From the NCBI GenBank assembly GCA_024364735.1, contig JAGFNQ010004020.1, forward strand, positions 124,001-188,000: a stretch of DNA of 64,000 nt, written 5' to 3'. Shown one piece after another: positions 21,417 through 33,439 of the stretch (its first letter is position 1; each line of letters opens with the position of its first letter). The position numbers were made by a program, and so were the translations under genes. A model generated the notes under the pieces. It had not been told where the DNA came from and ran no database searches. It saw only the letters and a list, made by a program, of their open reading frames with translations. This DNA comes from Boesenbergia rotunda (taxonomy: Eukaryota; Streptophyta; Magnoliopsida; Zingiberales; Zingiberaceae).

Positions 21417-21909
21417 CTCTATGGTTGTATGCCCCTGATTTGACTTTTATGGTCTTGTGTTATGTTTGACTTGACTTTGATGCTATGTGATGCATCTAAC
21501 GCTATGATTGATTTTCATGTTTGACTTATGCTTATTGTTAGTTGATATGATTGTTCATATGTTTGCTATCGTCATGTATGCCTTATTATGCATTGATTTG
21601 CTTATTCTTACTCCATGTTCACATGATACATATGATTGCTTTGTCATGCCTTCTCATTATCATATGTTTTCATATACCCTCAAAATTCAATCAAATCTTA
21701 TGTTATTTTGGGGAACCCCTAGGGTTGAGGGGGAGTATGTTTAAACTTAACAACCCCTCTAGACCCTTTTCGGTGTTTGACAAAGGGGGAGAGTGTGGTT
21801 GGTTAAGTTTAGGATGAACTATTGTAGGGGGAGGATCCTGATTCCCCTATGATTCTGAAATTTGAGAAAATTGATTTCGAATCCCTAAACCTAAAATCGG
21901 GTTGTCAAA
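21417..21909 (+). other. P2 3' non-coding region
   Basis: T-rich sequence with no domain-bearing ORF, followed by several 'gggggag' runs (21729, 21785 and 21827) before the real polypurine tract. The same order occurs, reversed, in P3 at 29000-29640. Confidence 0.6.
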
Positions 21910-21927
21910 CAACAAAAAGGGGGAGAT
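21910..21927 (+). other. P2 polypurine tract
   Basis: AACAAAAAGGGGGAGAT directly before the 3' LTR; it primes plus-strand DNA synthesis in LTR elements. Confidence 0.88.
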
Positions 21928-23979
21928 TGTTGATGCAGTCTGACCCTGATTGTTATTTTGGTGTTGACATCGATTTTAGTTTAGGCTGATGAGATGATTA
22001 TGATTGGGATTAAGTCCTGGTCATGGACTAGGCATACCTAGTGGGACTAGGTTTGATAAAATCCTAACTTGGAGGGTTAGGTGTGGAAAAATCCTAGCTT
22101 GGAGGGCTAAGTGTGGAAAAGTCCTAACCTAGAGGGTTAGGTGTGAAAAGTCCTAACCTGGAGGGTTAGGTTTGAAAAGTCCTAGCTTGGAGGGCTACGT
22201 GGATAAAATCCTGGCTTGGAGGGTCAGGTCCTAGCCTGGAGGGCTAGGTGGATGAAATCCTGGCTTGGAGGGTCAGGTCCTAGCCTGAAGGGCTAGTTGG
22301 ATGAAATCCTAGCTTGGAGGGTCAGATCCTAGCTTGGAGGGGTAGGTTGGATGAAATCCTAGCTTGGAGGGCTAGGTTGGAGTCCCTGGATCGGTCTGGT
22401 GACCGATCAGGGAAGTTGGCACGGTACTCCTTCCTGGATCGGTCTGGTGACCGATCCAGTGATGACTGATCAGTCTGGTGACCGATCAGGGAGCATACAG
22501 AAGCCTTGGTTGGATTCTGTTCGGCTCCTGATCGGTCTGGCGACCGATCAGGGAGAGAACAGAAGCCTTGGTTGGATTCTGTTCGGCTCCTGATCGGTCT
22601 GGTGACCGATCAGGGAGAGAACAGAAGACTCTCTGTTTGGCTCCTAATCGGTCTAGTGATCGATCAGGGAGAGAACAGAGAGCTTTGGTTGGCTTCTGTT
22701 CGTCTCCTGATCTGTCTGGTGACCGATCTGGAATACTATACAGATCATTCTGGTGAACGATCAAACGTCGTGGAGTTCTCGCTATCACCGATCAGGCTGG
22801 AGCCTGATCGGACGGGGAGCTTCCTGATCGGTCTGGTGACCGATCAGGTCACAGCCTGATCGGTCTGGTGACCGATCAGGCCCGTGTGGCCACAAAAGCT
22901 GGGAGTCCCAGCAAAGCTGTGGATCGATCCGGTGACTGATCCACGAGCCCTGGATCGGTCCGGTGACCGATCACTTTAATTCAAAATGCGCTGTCGGAGT
23001 TCTGATCGCACTCTGAACAATTCTGAACTTCACTGATACTCCACTGATATATTCTGATGCTTTGATTTTCTGTTGATTTGCTGCCCTAATGTGCTGCTAA
23101 GTGTGCAGGTGACTCAGGGATCATTCAAGGGAAGTCAAACTAAGGCTTTCGCTACAGCAGTTTTGGCTATTTGCTTCAGCAGGTTGCAACGTTCTCTGGC
23201 ATGAGCTGCAACGGCTGAGGAGCTGATGACCTAGGGCTCGACTGGAGGGGATTCAGTGAGTCCAGAGGAGGTCAGAGATAGCTGGCTATTGCAGGAGAGC
23301 AGCTGGGAGCTGCTGTAGAGGAACGGTTGACCTAGCGATGGAAGCTGGTTATGCTGGGAAGCGGAGAAGAGCTGCAGAGAGTTCTAGCTGCGCTATCAGT
23401 TCTCCACATTGAAAAAGCTTTTGCTCAACACTTGTCCGATTACTCTACTGTGAATCTTGAGCAACCTTGTGATACTTCAGCACTTGGAAAAGAAGCAAGA
23501 AGCTTGGCGAGTCTATCAGCGAGAAGACACGAAGAAGGGAGTTCTTGCGTGAGATCTGCGCTGAGTGGAGCTCGGGAGAAGTTTGCTTGTGTTCTTGTGG
23601 TTCTAAGTGCTAAGTAAGATCCTTCTTGTGTTTCCTGTACTTTATACTTCATCATCTTGAAACGCTGTGGAGAGGTTGCTCCACCGAGAAGGAGGTTGCA
23701 TTTTATCCGGATTTTCCGGGGCTTGATCTGTCGACGATCAAGGGATCGCCCACCTTAAGGGCACGCCAAAGAATAGGGGCAAGTTATCCCCGAACCTTGT
23801 AAATCCTCTTGTTAGCGTTTTGTGTTTGTGCTTAGTTTAGGGTTTAGTTTTCTGCAACTCTGTTTTTCTTATGCTTCCGCTGTGCTACTAACGTTTAAGT
23901 GCAGAAAACTTGAAAAGTGCTAAAGTTTAAGTGTCTGGCTATATTCACCCCCCCCCCTCTAGCCATCCAAGTTCCAACA
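21928..23979 (+). repeat. P2 3' LTR (2,052 bp)
   Basis: Starts TGTTGATGCAGTC and ends TTCCAACA, followed by the TCATC duplication. It contains array 1 (about 22060-22380) and array 2 (about 22380-22975), then the same unique blocks as the 5' LTR and a C-tract at 23948-23957. Array 2 has fewer units than in the 5' LTR. Confidence 0.92.
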
Positions 23980-23984
23980 TCATC

Positions 23985-24238
23985 ATCATTAGTATTAAGA
24001 GAATAAGGTGTATTCTCTTATATAGAGAGAATTCTAATAAAGCTTCGGCCTTTTCTGTGGAGTAGGTACGTCGTCGAACCACGGTAACTTTTCTTCTCTC
24101 TCCTCTTCTACTTCTTCCTCGTATTTTTGTCTCTCTATTATGTATCTTTGCCTCGTTACTCCGCAATCTCTTTCTCTCTTCCTCTTCTTCCAGGACACAT
24201 TAGGTGTTGAGAGGTTGTTGCCCCTGTTTTGCGTAACA
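23985..24238 (+). repeat. Element T 5' LTR, right part
   Basis: Continues the T LTR after P2 and matches 43535-43784, for example 'gagaattctaataaagcttc'. It ends GCGTAACA. Confidence 0.9.
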
Positions 24239-24240
24239 AT

Positions 24241-24252
24241 TAGTATCAAAGC
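24241..24252 (+). other. Element T primer-binding site (degraded)
   Basis: TAGTATCAAAGC, two mismatches from the usual TGGTATCAGAGC, two bases after the 5' LTR. Confidence 0.75.
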
Positions 24253-24275
24253 AAGGTTTGATAGATTTTTTTAAC

Positions 24276-25090
24276 ATGTTGGAGACGTCTTCTTTGAAGT
24301 TTGATATGGTGAAGTTTGACGGAACCGTGAACTTCGGATTATGGCAAAGGAGGGTCAAGGACTTGTTAGTGCAACAAGGCATGGTGAAGACGCTAGGAGA
24401 AAGAAAATTGAAAAGTATGAAGAGATCGGACTGGGAAGAACTTCAGGCGAAGGTCGATACAACAATTAGGCTTTGTCTTACGGATGATGTGATGTACACA
24501 TCATGTTATGGATGAAGAGTTACCGGTGGCAGTTTAGCAAAAGCTGAAAAGCCGGTACATGTCAAAGTCATTGACAAACAAGTTATATCTTAAGCAGAAA
24601 TTATTCGAGTTGAAGATGACAGAGGGAACTGATCTGAGCTAGCACATCAACATATTCAACCAAATTGTGAGTGATTTGAAGTGGTTTGATATGAAAATCG
24701 AGGACGAAGACAAGGCACTGATGTTGCTAAATTCTCTACCTTCATCTCCTACATACGAGAATTTGGCTACTACTCTGATATAGGGAAAGGAAACTCTTAA
24801 ATTGGAGGAAGTCACAGGTACTTTGTTGGGCTTTCATCAGAGGAAGAAAGCAAGTGACGAAGTTTCTCAAGGAGAAGGACATGTGGTGAATAGTAACCAA
24901 GAGCGTGGTGGATCAAAATTCAGTATGAATCAAGCAGTGATAATAAGGCTCATTCTATGTCGAGAAGGAAGAAGGTAATCCCGTGCTACAAGTATGGAGG
25001 CAAAGGTCATATAATAAAAATTGTCCAAAGATAAAGAAACATATTGCAGAGAACAAATGTAATTCGACAAAGTCTACAAACATAGTTGAA
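24276..25090 (+). pseudogene. Element T gag remnant
   Basis: The start ATG at 24276 opens a Tnt1-like gag: FGLWQRRVKDLLVQQGMVKTL, then in shifted frames SKSLTNKLYLKQKLFELKM and ALMLLNSLPSSPTYENLATT. The first frame ends at 24513. At least three more stops and frame changes follow. The nucleocapsid knuckle near 24980-25025 is degraded (a cysteine is replaced by tyrosine). Not functional. Confidence 0.85.
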
Positions 25091-25129
25091 GAAAATCTAG
25101 AGAGCGGTGATGGAGATATACTATCAGTT

Positions 25130-26706
25130 ATGTCGAGTTTGGAGTAGCTGACGGATGCATGGATCTTAGATTCTGCATGTTCATATCACATGACTCCAAA
25201 CAAGGAGTGGTTTGACACCTATAGGGCAGTGGATTCTGGTTCAGTGTTGATGGGAAACGATGCATCTTGCAAAGTCATCGGTATAGGGAACATTAAAATC
25301 AAGATGTTTGATAGTGTAATTAGAACTTTATGTGATGTCAGATACATACCAAATCTAAGGAAGAATTTGATTTCACTAAGCACACTGGATGGTATAGGTT
25401 ACAATTACAAATCAGTGAGCGGGGTGATGAAGGTTAACAAGGGAGCTCTAACAGTAATGAAAGGACAAAAGTTAATAGGGAACATCTACAAGTTGATAGG
25501 GACTACAATTATAGGTGCAGTCACCTCAGTAGAGTCTGAATCAGAAAGTACAGTCTTGTGGCATATGCGGTTAGGATATATGAGTGAACGTGGAATGCTG
25601 GAGCTTCATAAGAGAGATTTGTTAAAGGGCGTCAAAATGTGCAAGCTTGAATTTTGTAAATTTTGCGTCATTGGGAAACAAAGCAAAGTGCAATTCAAGA
25701 TGGCAATACACAAGATGGAGGAGATTCTAAACTATGTGCATACAGATCTCTAGGGACCAGCCAGTGTAGCATCACTTGGAGGGCACTTATATTTTGTGAG
25801 TTTTATTGATGATTTCTCACGAAAGGTCTGGGTATACTTCATGCGTCATAAGTCAGAAACTTTTGCGATGTTTAAACTATGAAAACTGAATGGAGAATCA
25901 GACAGGAAGGAAGATCAAATGCCTTAGGTCAGATAATGGGACTGAGTACAAGGATTCAAAGTATCAGGAATTTTGTAAGCAGCATGGAATAATGAGGCAT
26001 TTCTTAGTTCTCAGGACACCTCAACAGAATGGTGTGGTAGAAAGGTTGAATAGGACAATCATTGAGAAGGTAAGATGTCACAGGCTAAATGCAGGGCTAG
26101 TAAAGAATTTCTGGACGAAAGCGGTAAACATGGCGTGTTATCTCATTAATAGATCACCAAGTATAACACTAAAAGGCAAAGTATCAGAGGAAGTATTGAC
26201 AGGGAATCTAGTAAATTACTCTTATCTTCAAATTTTTGGATGTCCGACCTATATGCACATATCTAGTGAGGAAAGATCAAAGCTGGATGCGAAGTCAAAA
26301 CAGTACATTTATCTGGGGTATCAGACAGAAGTTAAAGGTTTCATGCTTTGGGATCCTAAGGCAAACAAGGTGGTGATCAGCAGAGATATGCTGTTTGATG
26401 AGAAAGTCATACTACAGCGTACTCATGATGAAGGGAAAAAACACCACAGAGCAACAAGGAGAAAGAGGTTGTGCAGGTAGAGCTAGAGACTCATAACTCC
26501 GATGATTCTAGCTCAGAGCACACAGAGCATCATACTATAGTTGGTGGCAGAATGAGATGAGTCATAAAGCCACCCACCAGATACGAATTTGAGGACTTAG
26601 TATCCTATGCACTCATCATCAGTAGCAAAGACCCTATATCTTTTCAAGAGGTAGTACATAGCTTTGAGAAGGACAAGTGGATGGACGCTATGGCGGAAGA
26701 GATGGA
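25130..26706 (+). pseudogene. Element T pol, part 1: protease and integrase, cut by P3
   Basis: Protease site WILDSACSYHMT near 25159 (DSA in place of the usual DTG or DSG). Pre-integrase region LWHMRLGYMSERGM and CKFCVIGK; the usual GH is GY, so one zinc ligand is lost. Integrase has YVHTDL (25736), then a TAG at 25751-25753 where the family has tryptophan, a frame break near 25880, LRSDNGTEY, and TPQQNGVVERLNR near 26025. The chain then runs into the linker before reverse transcriptase and stops at 26706, where P3 inserted (target ATGGA, 26702-26706). It continues at 39891. Confidence 0.88.
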
Positions 26707-27719
26707 TGTTGGGAACGAGATGGCTAGAGAGGGGGGGTGAATATAGCCAATCAATGCAACCTTTGGCACTTAACAAGTTTCTGCAACTTAGAAATCAATA
26801 GCACAGCGAAAGAATAGAAAACAAGGTGTGCAGAAAACTAACACACAAACAAACCAAACACAGTAAGCAAGATCGCTAACAAGGAGGATTTACAAGGTTC
26901 GGGGATAACTTGCCCCTACTCCTTGGCGTGCCCTTAAGGTGGGCGATCCCTTGATCATCGGCAGATCAAGCCCCGGTGATCACCGGATAAAAAGCAACCT
27001 CCTTCTCGGTGGAGTAACCTCTCCACAGTGTTTCAATCACAGATAAAGTTTAAGCACAAAGAAACAACAAGAAGGATCTTACTCAAACACTTATCAAGGA
27101 CAAGAACGTAGCAAGCTTCCCTGAGCTCCACCCAGTGGCGATCTCACTCAAGAACCCTTCTTCGTGTCTTCCCACTGTCAGACTCCAAGCTTCTTGTTCT
27201 CTCCTTCAAGCGCTCAAGTAATGGATAATTGCTTCTCGATCGCTTGCTCAGAATGATGGAAACTTCAAGAACACAGCAAGCAGTTGTGGAGAACTCAAGG
27301 CGGCAAGAACTCAAAACACGAGCTGTAGAACTCTGCTTCACCGAAGCTGTCTCTCATCCCTTTTGTTTCTCCACTAAGCATCAAGTGACCTCATCTCGAG
27401 CAGCCTCCAGCTGCCTCACTGCCAACGCCAGCTACCACTGAACCCTTATTGAACTTCCTGAGCTCCCTCAGCCAAGCTTCAGTCAGCGGCTTCAGTCCTG
27501 CAGCTCCAGCCGTTGCAACCTGAGATGAGAAACGGACAAACCTGCTCCAAGGAAAGTCTCCATTGACTTCTCCTTGAGTGTTTGAATCCTCCCCTGTCAC
27601 CTGTAGCTTAATCAGACTATTAGTGCAGTATATCACACAGTAAATCAAATATCAGGGACAAACAGCAGCGAATCGGATATGGTCAGATGCGATCAGAGCG
27701 TCTGACAGTGCAATTTGAA

Positions 27720-28395
27720 TTAAAGTGATCGGTCACCCGACCGATCAGAGCGACTCCTGATCGGTCACCGGACCGATCAGGCTAGGTCCAGACCGATCAG
27801 GCTCCGTCCTGATCAGTCCCCAACGCTCAATTAGAAATTGCGATTTCTTTGGGACTCTTCTAGACCGATCACCAGACCGATCCCAGGCTGTGGATCGATC
27901 ACCCGAACGATCCACCCCTTTATCAGGCGATTTCTGAGCTTCACAGTCCAGACCTCCTGATCGGTCATCGGACCGATCAGGCAGCCCCCTGATCGGTCAC
28001 CAGACCGATCAGAACATGACCAGACCGATCAGGCTCCGTCCTGATCGATCATAGAGAGGAACCTGCGACGTTTGATCGTTCTTCGGAACGATCTGCACAG
28101 TGATCCTGATCGGTCACCAGACCGATCAGGTGCAGATCAGCAAGGGAACTCAACCTCACTTGTTTGCTCCCTGATCGGTCACCAGACCGATCAGGAGCCA
28201 AGCAGTGGGTGAAACACGCACTCCCTGATCAGTCACCGGATCGATCAGGAGCAGTACAGTAGGTTCCCAACTTCACTATGTGCTCCCTGATCGGTCACCA
28301 GACCGATCAGTCATTGCTGGATCGGTCACCTGACCGATCCACGATGGAGCAGCGTGCCAGATTCCCTGATCGGTCACCAGACCGATCCAGGGACT
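27720..28395. repeat. P3 3' LTR palindromic array 2 (reversed)
   Basis: More than a dozen GATCGGTC/GACCGATC palindromes read in reverse, typically 'ctgatcggtcaccagaccga' followed by 'tcag'. The loop reads ACCA, the complement of TGGT in P2. Imperfect units at 28065-28095 keep paired arm changes (GATCGTTC with GGAACGATC). Confidence 0.88.
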
Positions 28396-28870
28396 TAAAC
28401 TTAGCCCTCCAAGCTAAGTTTCCATCCACCTTAGCCCTCCAAGCTAAGGATTTTTCACCTAACCCTCCAAGTTGGGAATTTGCACCTAACCCTCTAAGTT
28501 AGGACTTTTCACCTAGCCCTCCAAGCTAGGACTTTTCACCTAGCCCTCCAAGCTAGGACTTTTCACCCAACTCTTCCGGATTAGGACTTTTCCAACCTAG
28601 CCCTCCAAGCTAAGACCTGACCCTCCAAGCCAGGACTTTTTCACCTAATTCTCCAGGATGGGAATTTGCACCTAACCCTCCAAGTTAGGACTTTTCACCT
28701 AGCCCTCCAAGCTAGGACTTTTCACCCAAACCTTCCGAATTAGGACTTTTCTAACACCTAGCCCTCCAGACTAGGATTTTCGACACCTAACCCTCCAGGT
28801 TAAGATTTTCAACACCTAACCCTCCAGGTTAGGATTTTCCAACACCTAGCCCTCCAGACTAGGATTTTCA
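28390..28870. repeat. P3 3' LTR array 1 (reversed)
   Basis: About eighteen units of 'cacctagccctccaagctag' plus 'gactttt', or 'cacctaaccctccaggttag' plus 'gattttc', each with inverted 5-7 bp arms. It mirrors P2 array 1 with more copies. Confidence 0.88.
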
Positions 28871-28978
28871 ACACCATGCCTAATCCTCGATCAGGACTTA
28901 AACATAATCATAATCATCAACCTAAACTTAAATCGATGTCAACACCAAAACAACAATCAGGGCCAGACTGCATCAACA

Positions 28979-28999
28979 ATCTCCCCCTTTTTGTTGTTT
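28979..28999 (-). other. P3 polypurine tract
   Basis: On the minus strand, AACAAAAAGGGGGAGAT next to the 3' LTR, identical to that of P2. Confidence 0.88.
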
Positions 29000-29640
29000 G
29001 ACAACCCGATCTAAGTTTAGGGATTCTCAATCCATTTCCTCAAATCCAGAATCATAGGGGAATCAGGATCCTCCCCCTACAACATGATCAACCTAAACTT
29101 AACCAACCAACACTCTCCCCCTTTGTCGAACACCGAAAAGGGGCTAGAAGGGCTGATAAGTTTAAACCATACTCCCCCTCAACCTTAGGGGTATCTCAAA
29201 TCAACAAGAATATGATTGACTATTGATAAGCATACGATCACATGTGGCAAAAAGATATCAGATGGCTAAACAGACATATGTATCATGTGAGCATGGTAGC
29301 ATAGACATGAACATAGCTATGGATCAAAAATGCAGATAATATAGCATATCATCAACAAGTATCGACAATAAGCATACTATCATGAGATAAAAGCATAATC
29401 ATGGCAATATAGCACGAATGCAAATAGTAGTCATCATAGCATCAACAAGTAGTAGGATAAAACATGCATCAGCATCATAAAGAGTAGGTCATAAAATATC
29501 CTAAGACATAACACGATGCAAGTCACAGGCATCGAAATCCAGAGACGTGTGGCACAAAGCCACACTAAGCAAGTCAAGGGCATACAGCCCAAAAGTCAAA
29601 CAGGTCAAGTACACAAATCATGAAAAGAGACAACAAACAT
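29000..29640 (-). other. P3 3' non-coding region
   Basis: Reverse complement of the P2 region at 21417-21909, with the same GGGGGAG runs and a longer A/T-rich part. No ORF with a known domain. Confidence 0.6.
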
Positions 29641-30372
29641 CCAAACTCAATGATCAGTGGGGGGGTCGTCATCGTGCATAAGGTCATCCATCGTCGCATC
29701 AGTAGGAGCAAAGGACCCTGGTGCAGTACTCGATGAAGGTGCACCTCCTGGAAATGTGTGGCTGCGCCACTCATCATACCATGTCTGCTGGAGGGCACGG
29801 GTCCCAGAGACATCGGTCTCAATCGCTGTCAATCTGCGCTCAATAGAGCTGAACCGTGATCGGGTCTCCTCGCGGTGAGCCTTGAGCAACTGAAAATCCT
29901 GCTGGAAGATCTGATCCAGCTCCGCGATCTGCCAGTGAAGATCTGGCTCGGGCTCATCGTCATACTCGGCGTCAGCAGCAGGACCATCGTGAAATGCAGC
30001 AGCCTCGGGTGGTGCCTGAAAATGTGGTGCTCCCCCAGGAAGATCACCAAGTCCGCGACCATCCTTCCACACCAACACCCCATCTCGCTCACGAATGATA
30101 ATACCAGACTTCGCAAAAGCTCGCCGACCCAACCGACAATCTTGCTTAACCATGGGCACGGTCCTGCCTTTGGTGACGTCAATACCAACTGACATAAGCC
30201 AATCAGTGATGACGTGACCAAAAGGCATATAAACCGTGCGACGACTCGGCTCACGGTAGGATAGGATAGATTGGAAGATGCTCTCCATGATATCGAAGTC
30301 CATCCGGCAATGCATGCCGTAGAGCATAAGGCAGTGGTAGGGTCGGATCTCGGCCAACGGCTTTGAAGTGAT
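29641..30372 (-). pseudogene. P3 extra ORF, N-terminal third missing
   Basis: The same protein as the P2 extra ORF, open from the junction at 30372 down to 29647 with no internal stop. It has TEIRPYHCLMLYGMH-like, FGHVITDWLMSVGIDVTKGR and WKDGRGLGDLPGGAPHF landmarks. A charged C-terminal helix with QQTWYDEW follows, and a tail rich in D. The two copies differ at many positions but keep the frame, apart from two nonsense changes in P2. Codons upstream of 30372 come from element C sequence and are not part of the protein. Confidence 0.78.
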
Positions 30373-31639
30373 TGAGCCTCGGGAAGTCGTCCAATTTAAA
30401 GTTAGTTGTTGTAATTTAATTTCCCAATTTTTAAATGAAATTGTCATGTTTAATTTGGTTATGCTTCCGAAGCGGACCAAATTGGATTTACGACAAATTA
30501 CTTTTCTTTGGGTATCTGAGCCTCGGGGAGCCACCCTTAGAAAACGATTTGTTATAATTAATTAAATCCATGAATAAAATATGATTTAAGAGGTGATGCT
30601 CTTACATATTGTTGTCTCCAAAATTAATTAGGAAAATGGTTTCCTATAGAGTTTTCTTAAATGAGATTTTCATGAAAATAATATGTGGTTGAATTAAGGA
30701 CTCATGTCTCTTAATTTAATAAGATTTGATTTAGAGAAATCAAAGTCTTAAACATATTATTTCCGAAATTGATTATGACAATTTAGGAAATTGTTTCCCA
30801 AAATAATTCCTTCAATAAAGTATGAAATTAGAATTAGGAAATCCGGTTCCTAATTTAATTCATGGGACTTGATAAATTAAGTCACATACATACTTTATTA
30901 AGGAAATCGTTAGTCATGACATAATTATATGTCATGAATGTGCTTAGAAAAGAAAGGATGAGACCCAAAACCCCTTACAAAATAGTAAGGCCAACACCTT
31001 CCATTAATATGGTTAGAATCGGAGTTTTGTTTCTTGTTTGGGTTGATGGACACATCCATGCCCAGCTTGAACCTCAATATGTTCAAACCATGGAATTAGT
31101 TTATGATTAATACAGTTGGAGTCAGTGGTCAATCCTTAGTTATGGTTGTTGGACACATCCAAGCCTGACTAAACGGTTGAATGAGCTCCAACCATATTAA
31201 AACTATTTCTTGATTAATGGGTCAGCCTTAAGCTTGGAGCATCGATTTGTTGTGCCACAGCCAAGGTCGATGTAAAGAGAGGTGCAGTTGGGTGCTATGT
31301 ATAATGTTGCATACTTGTTAATGAGTTAACAACCCAATGATTTATGCAAACATTCAATTAGTTGATAGCATAAAGTGATAGTTACATATATGTGATATGT
31401 AATCGGTATAATTACCTACCATCATAGCTAAGAATAACTTGATGGTCACAGCCATGGTTGTTCTTATCTATGGTTGGATATCAACCTATTTGGAGATGTT
31501 CCTACAATCTCCCGAATTGGAAAAAAAAGGGTTATTCAATTTGAAAATAAATAGGATTTTTAATTAATGTATATTGATACATTCTTTATTATTCTTCTCA
31601 CATAAGCTCAATTTGTATTTCTAGGTTAATCACTCGATC
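30373..31639 (+). other. Element C leader / unassigned sequence
   Basis: AT-rich. Two related blocks, 'tgagcctcgggaagtcgtcc' at 30373 and 'tgagcctcggggagccaccc' at 30523, suggest a local duplication. Related 'ttggacacatccaagcc' and 'atggacacatccatgcc' blocks lie at about 31045 and 31150. No ORF with a domain. It is assumed to be the C leader because it runs without a break into gag, but part could be other DNA. Confidence 0.45.
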
Positions 31640-33439
31640 ATGTCTTCTCTAAACTTGCGTTCCATTTTGGACACCAATAAACTGACTGGGTCAAACTTCA
31701 TGGACTGGCTTCGAAACCTGAGGAAAGTCCTCAAGGCAGAGAAGCTTGCTTATGTCCTTGAAGATCAACTTCCCAACCGTCCTCCTGAAAACGCAACTCC
31801 AGACCAGTTTCCTGAGATGCTCAACCTGCTGAAGACTGTAGAGCCTTCTGTGAAGCAGGATCAAAAGACGGTACTATTAGTTGGTTCCTCGAAGAAAGGT
31901 TCTAAGAGGAAGGCCAAAGAACAGAATAAGGGAAAGAAGAAAAAGGCCAAAAAGACTGAAAATACCCTAAAAGGCACTTGCCATCACTGTGACAAGGAGG
32001 GTCACGGGCGAAGAAACTGCAAGGTTTATCTTGAGTCCTTGAAAGAGAAGGCATCTGATACCCCATCCTCTTCAAGTATCTTCGTTATTGAATGTCACTC
32101 TATTTCCTCAAACACCTGGGTACTTGATACTGGGTGCAGCTCACATATATGTAATGACATACAGGGGCTAAGGAATAGAAGAAGACTCGTCAAAGGAGAA
32201 GAGAATTTGCGAGTTGAAAATGGAGCAAAGATTGCTGCTGTTGCCATCGGAACATATTTGCTAAAGCTCCCCACTGGACGTGTCTTAGAATTGGATAATT
32301 GTTATTTCGTTCCTTCGTTAATAAAGAACATTGTATCTATTTCATGTTTGAATGAAAAGGGTTATCATTTAACTTTTAGTAACAATTATTGTTACATAAC
32401 TTTAAATAGCGTTCTTTATGGGAATGGAACTTTGTGCAATGGTATCTACACGTTAGATTTATCCGGTGACGTTTTCAATATCGAAGTTAGCAACAAACGT
32501 GCTCGAATAGATAATCGAATAGACTCCTACACTTGGCATTGCCGTCTTGGCCATGTAAGTAAGAAACACATGACCGAATTACACCGATGTGGAATTCTGG
32601 AATCATTTGAACCCAGTTCATTTGATACATACGAATCATGCTTAAAAGGCAAGATGACCAAATTATCCTTTTCTGGAAAAGGTAATCCAGTGGGAGAATT
32701 GCTTAGTCTAATACATACTGATGTATGTGGACCAATGTCAACTCTTGCACAAGGAGGCTATAGCTACTTCATCACCTTTATCGATGATCATTCACGATTC
32801 GGGTATGTGTTCTTGATGAAACACAAATCTGAAGCTTTTAAGAAATTCAAAGAGTTCAGAAATGAAGTAGAGAAACAGCTTGGCAAAAGTATTAAGATAC
32901 TTCGATCCGATCGAGGTGGTGAATACTTAAGTCAAGAGTTTCAAGATTATCTTAGGGACAATGGGATATTGTCCCAATGGACTCCGCCATATACACCACA
33001 GCATAATAGTGTATTTGAGAGGCGCAACCGAACCTTGATGGACATGGTTAGGTCGATGATGAATCATGCAACTCTTCCAAAATCCTTTTGGGGCTATGCA
33101 CTTAAGACAGCTGTTTACTTGCTAAACAGAGTCCCGACCAAGGTAGTCTCTACTACTCCATATGAGACATGGAATAGTAAGAAACCCCAATTAACTCACC
33201 TTAAGATATGGGGTTGTCCCGCTTATGTGAAGCGGACTGTATCAGACAAATTGGATGCTAAGTCTGATAAATGTCTATTTATTGGATACCCTAAGGAAAC
33301 GAAGGGTTACCAATTCTATCATCCCTTGGAACAAAAGGTGTTTGTTTCAAGGCATGCTGTATTTCTAGAAAAAGAATTTCTTTTACAAGAAAACAGTGGG
33401 AGTGGCATTGAATTGATGAAGTTCAAGAAACTCCAATAG
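31640..33439 (+). pseudogene. Element C gag-pol, part 1: gag (shortened), protease, integrase
   Basis: The ATG at 31640 follows the leader. The gag start (LTGSNFMDWLRNLRKVLKAE) leads after about 60 residues straight into the pre-knuckle segment (LLVGSSKKGSKRKAKE). The central gag domain is largely deleted in frame. The knuckle CHHCDKEGHGRRNC is complete. Then come protease (WVLDTGCSSHI), pre-integrase (TWHCRLGHVSKKHM, CLKGK) and integrase (LIHTDVCGPM, ILRSDRGGEY, TPQHNSVFERRNR; the usual NG is NS). A frameshift near 33400-33420 ends the frame; the linker and reverse transcriptase continue in another frame. Confidence 0.9.

Larger units (their letters stand above)
9332..23979 (+). mobile_element. 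P2: family-P (SIRE-like) copia retrotransposon with extra ORF, plus strand
   Basis: P2 is bounded by TGTTGATGCAG and TTCCAACA and flanked by the duplication TCATC (9327-9331, 23980-23984). LTRs are 9332-11466 and 21928-23979. The inside has, in order: a tRNA-Met primer site, gag, pol (protease, integrase, reverse transcriptase, RNase H), a C-family solo LTR insertion, a palindromic array, a GC-rich leader, an extra ORF, and a polypurine tract. The total is 14,648 bp, or about 12.4 kb without the solo LTR. The large size, the gag type and the extra downstream ORF point to the SIRE/Maximus branch of copia. The two LTRs are very alike, so it is much younger than T. Confidence 0.93.
26707..28978 (-). 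repeat. P3 3' LTR (2,272 bp)
   Basis: Reverse complement of the P2 LTR. Unique part at 26707-27715, palindromic array 2 at 27720-28395, and CCTAAC/GTTAGG array 1 at 28390-28870. Array 1 is longer than in P2. Confidence 0.92.
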
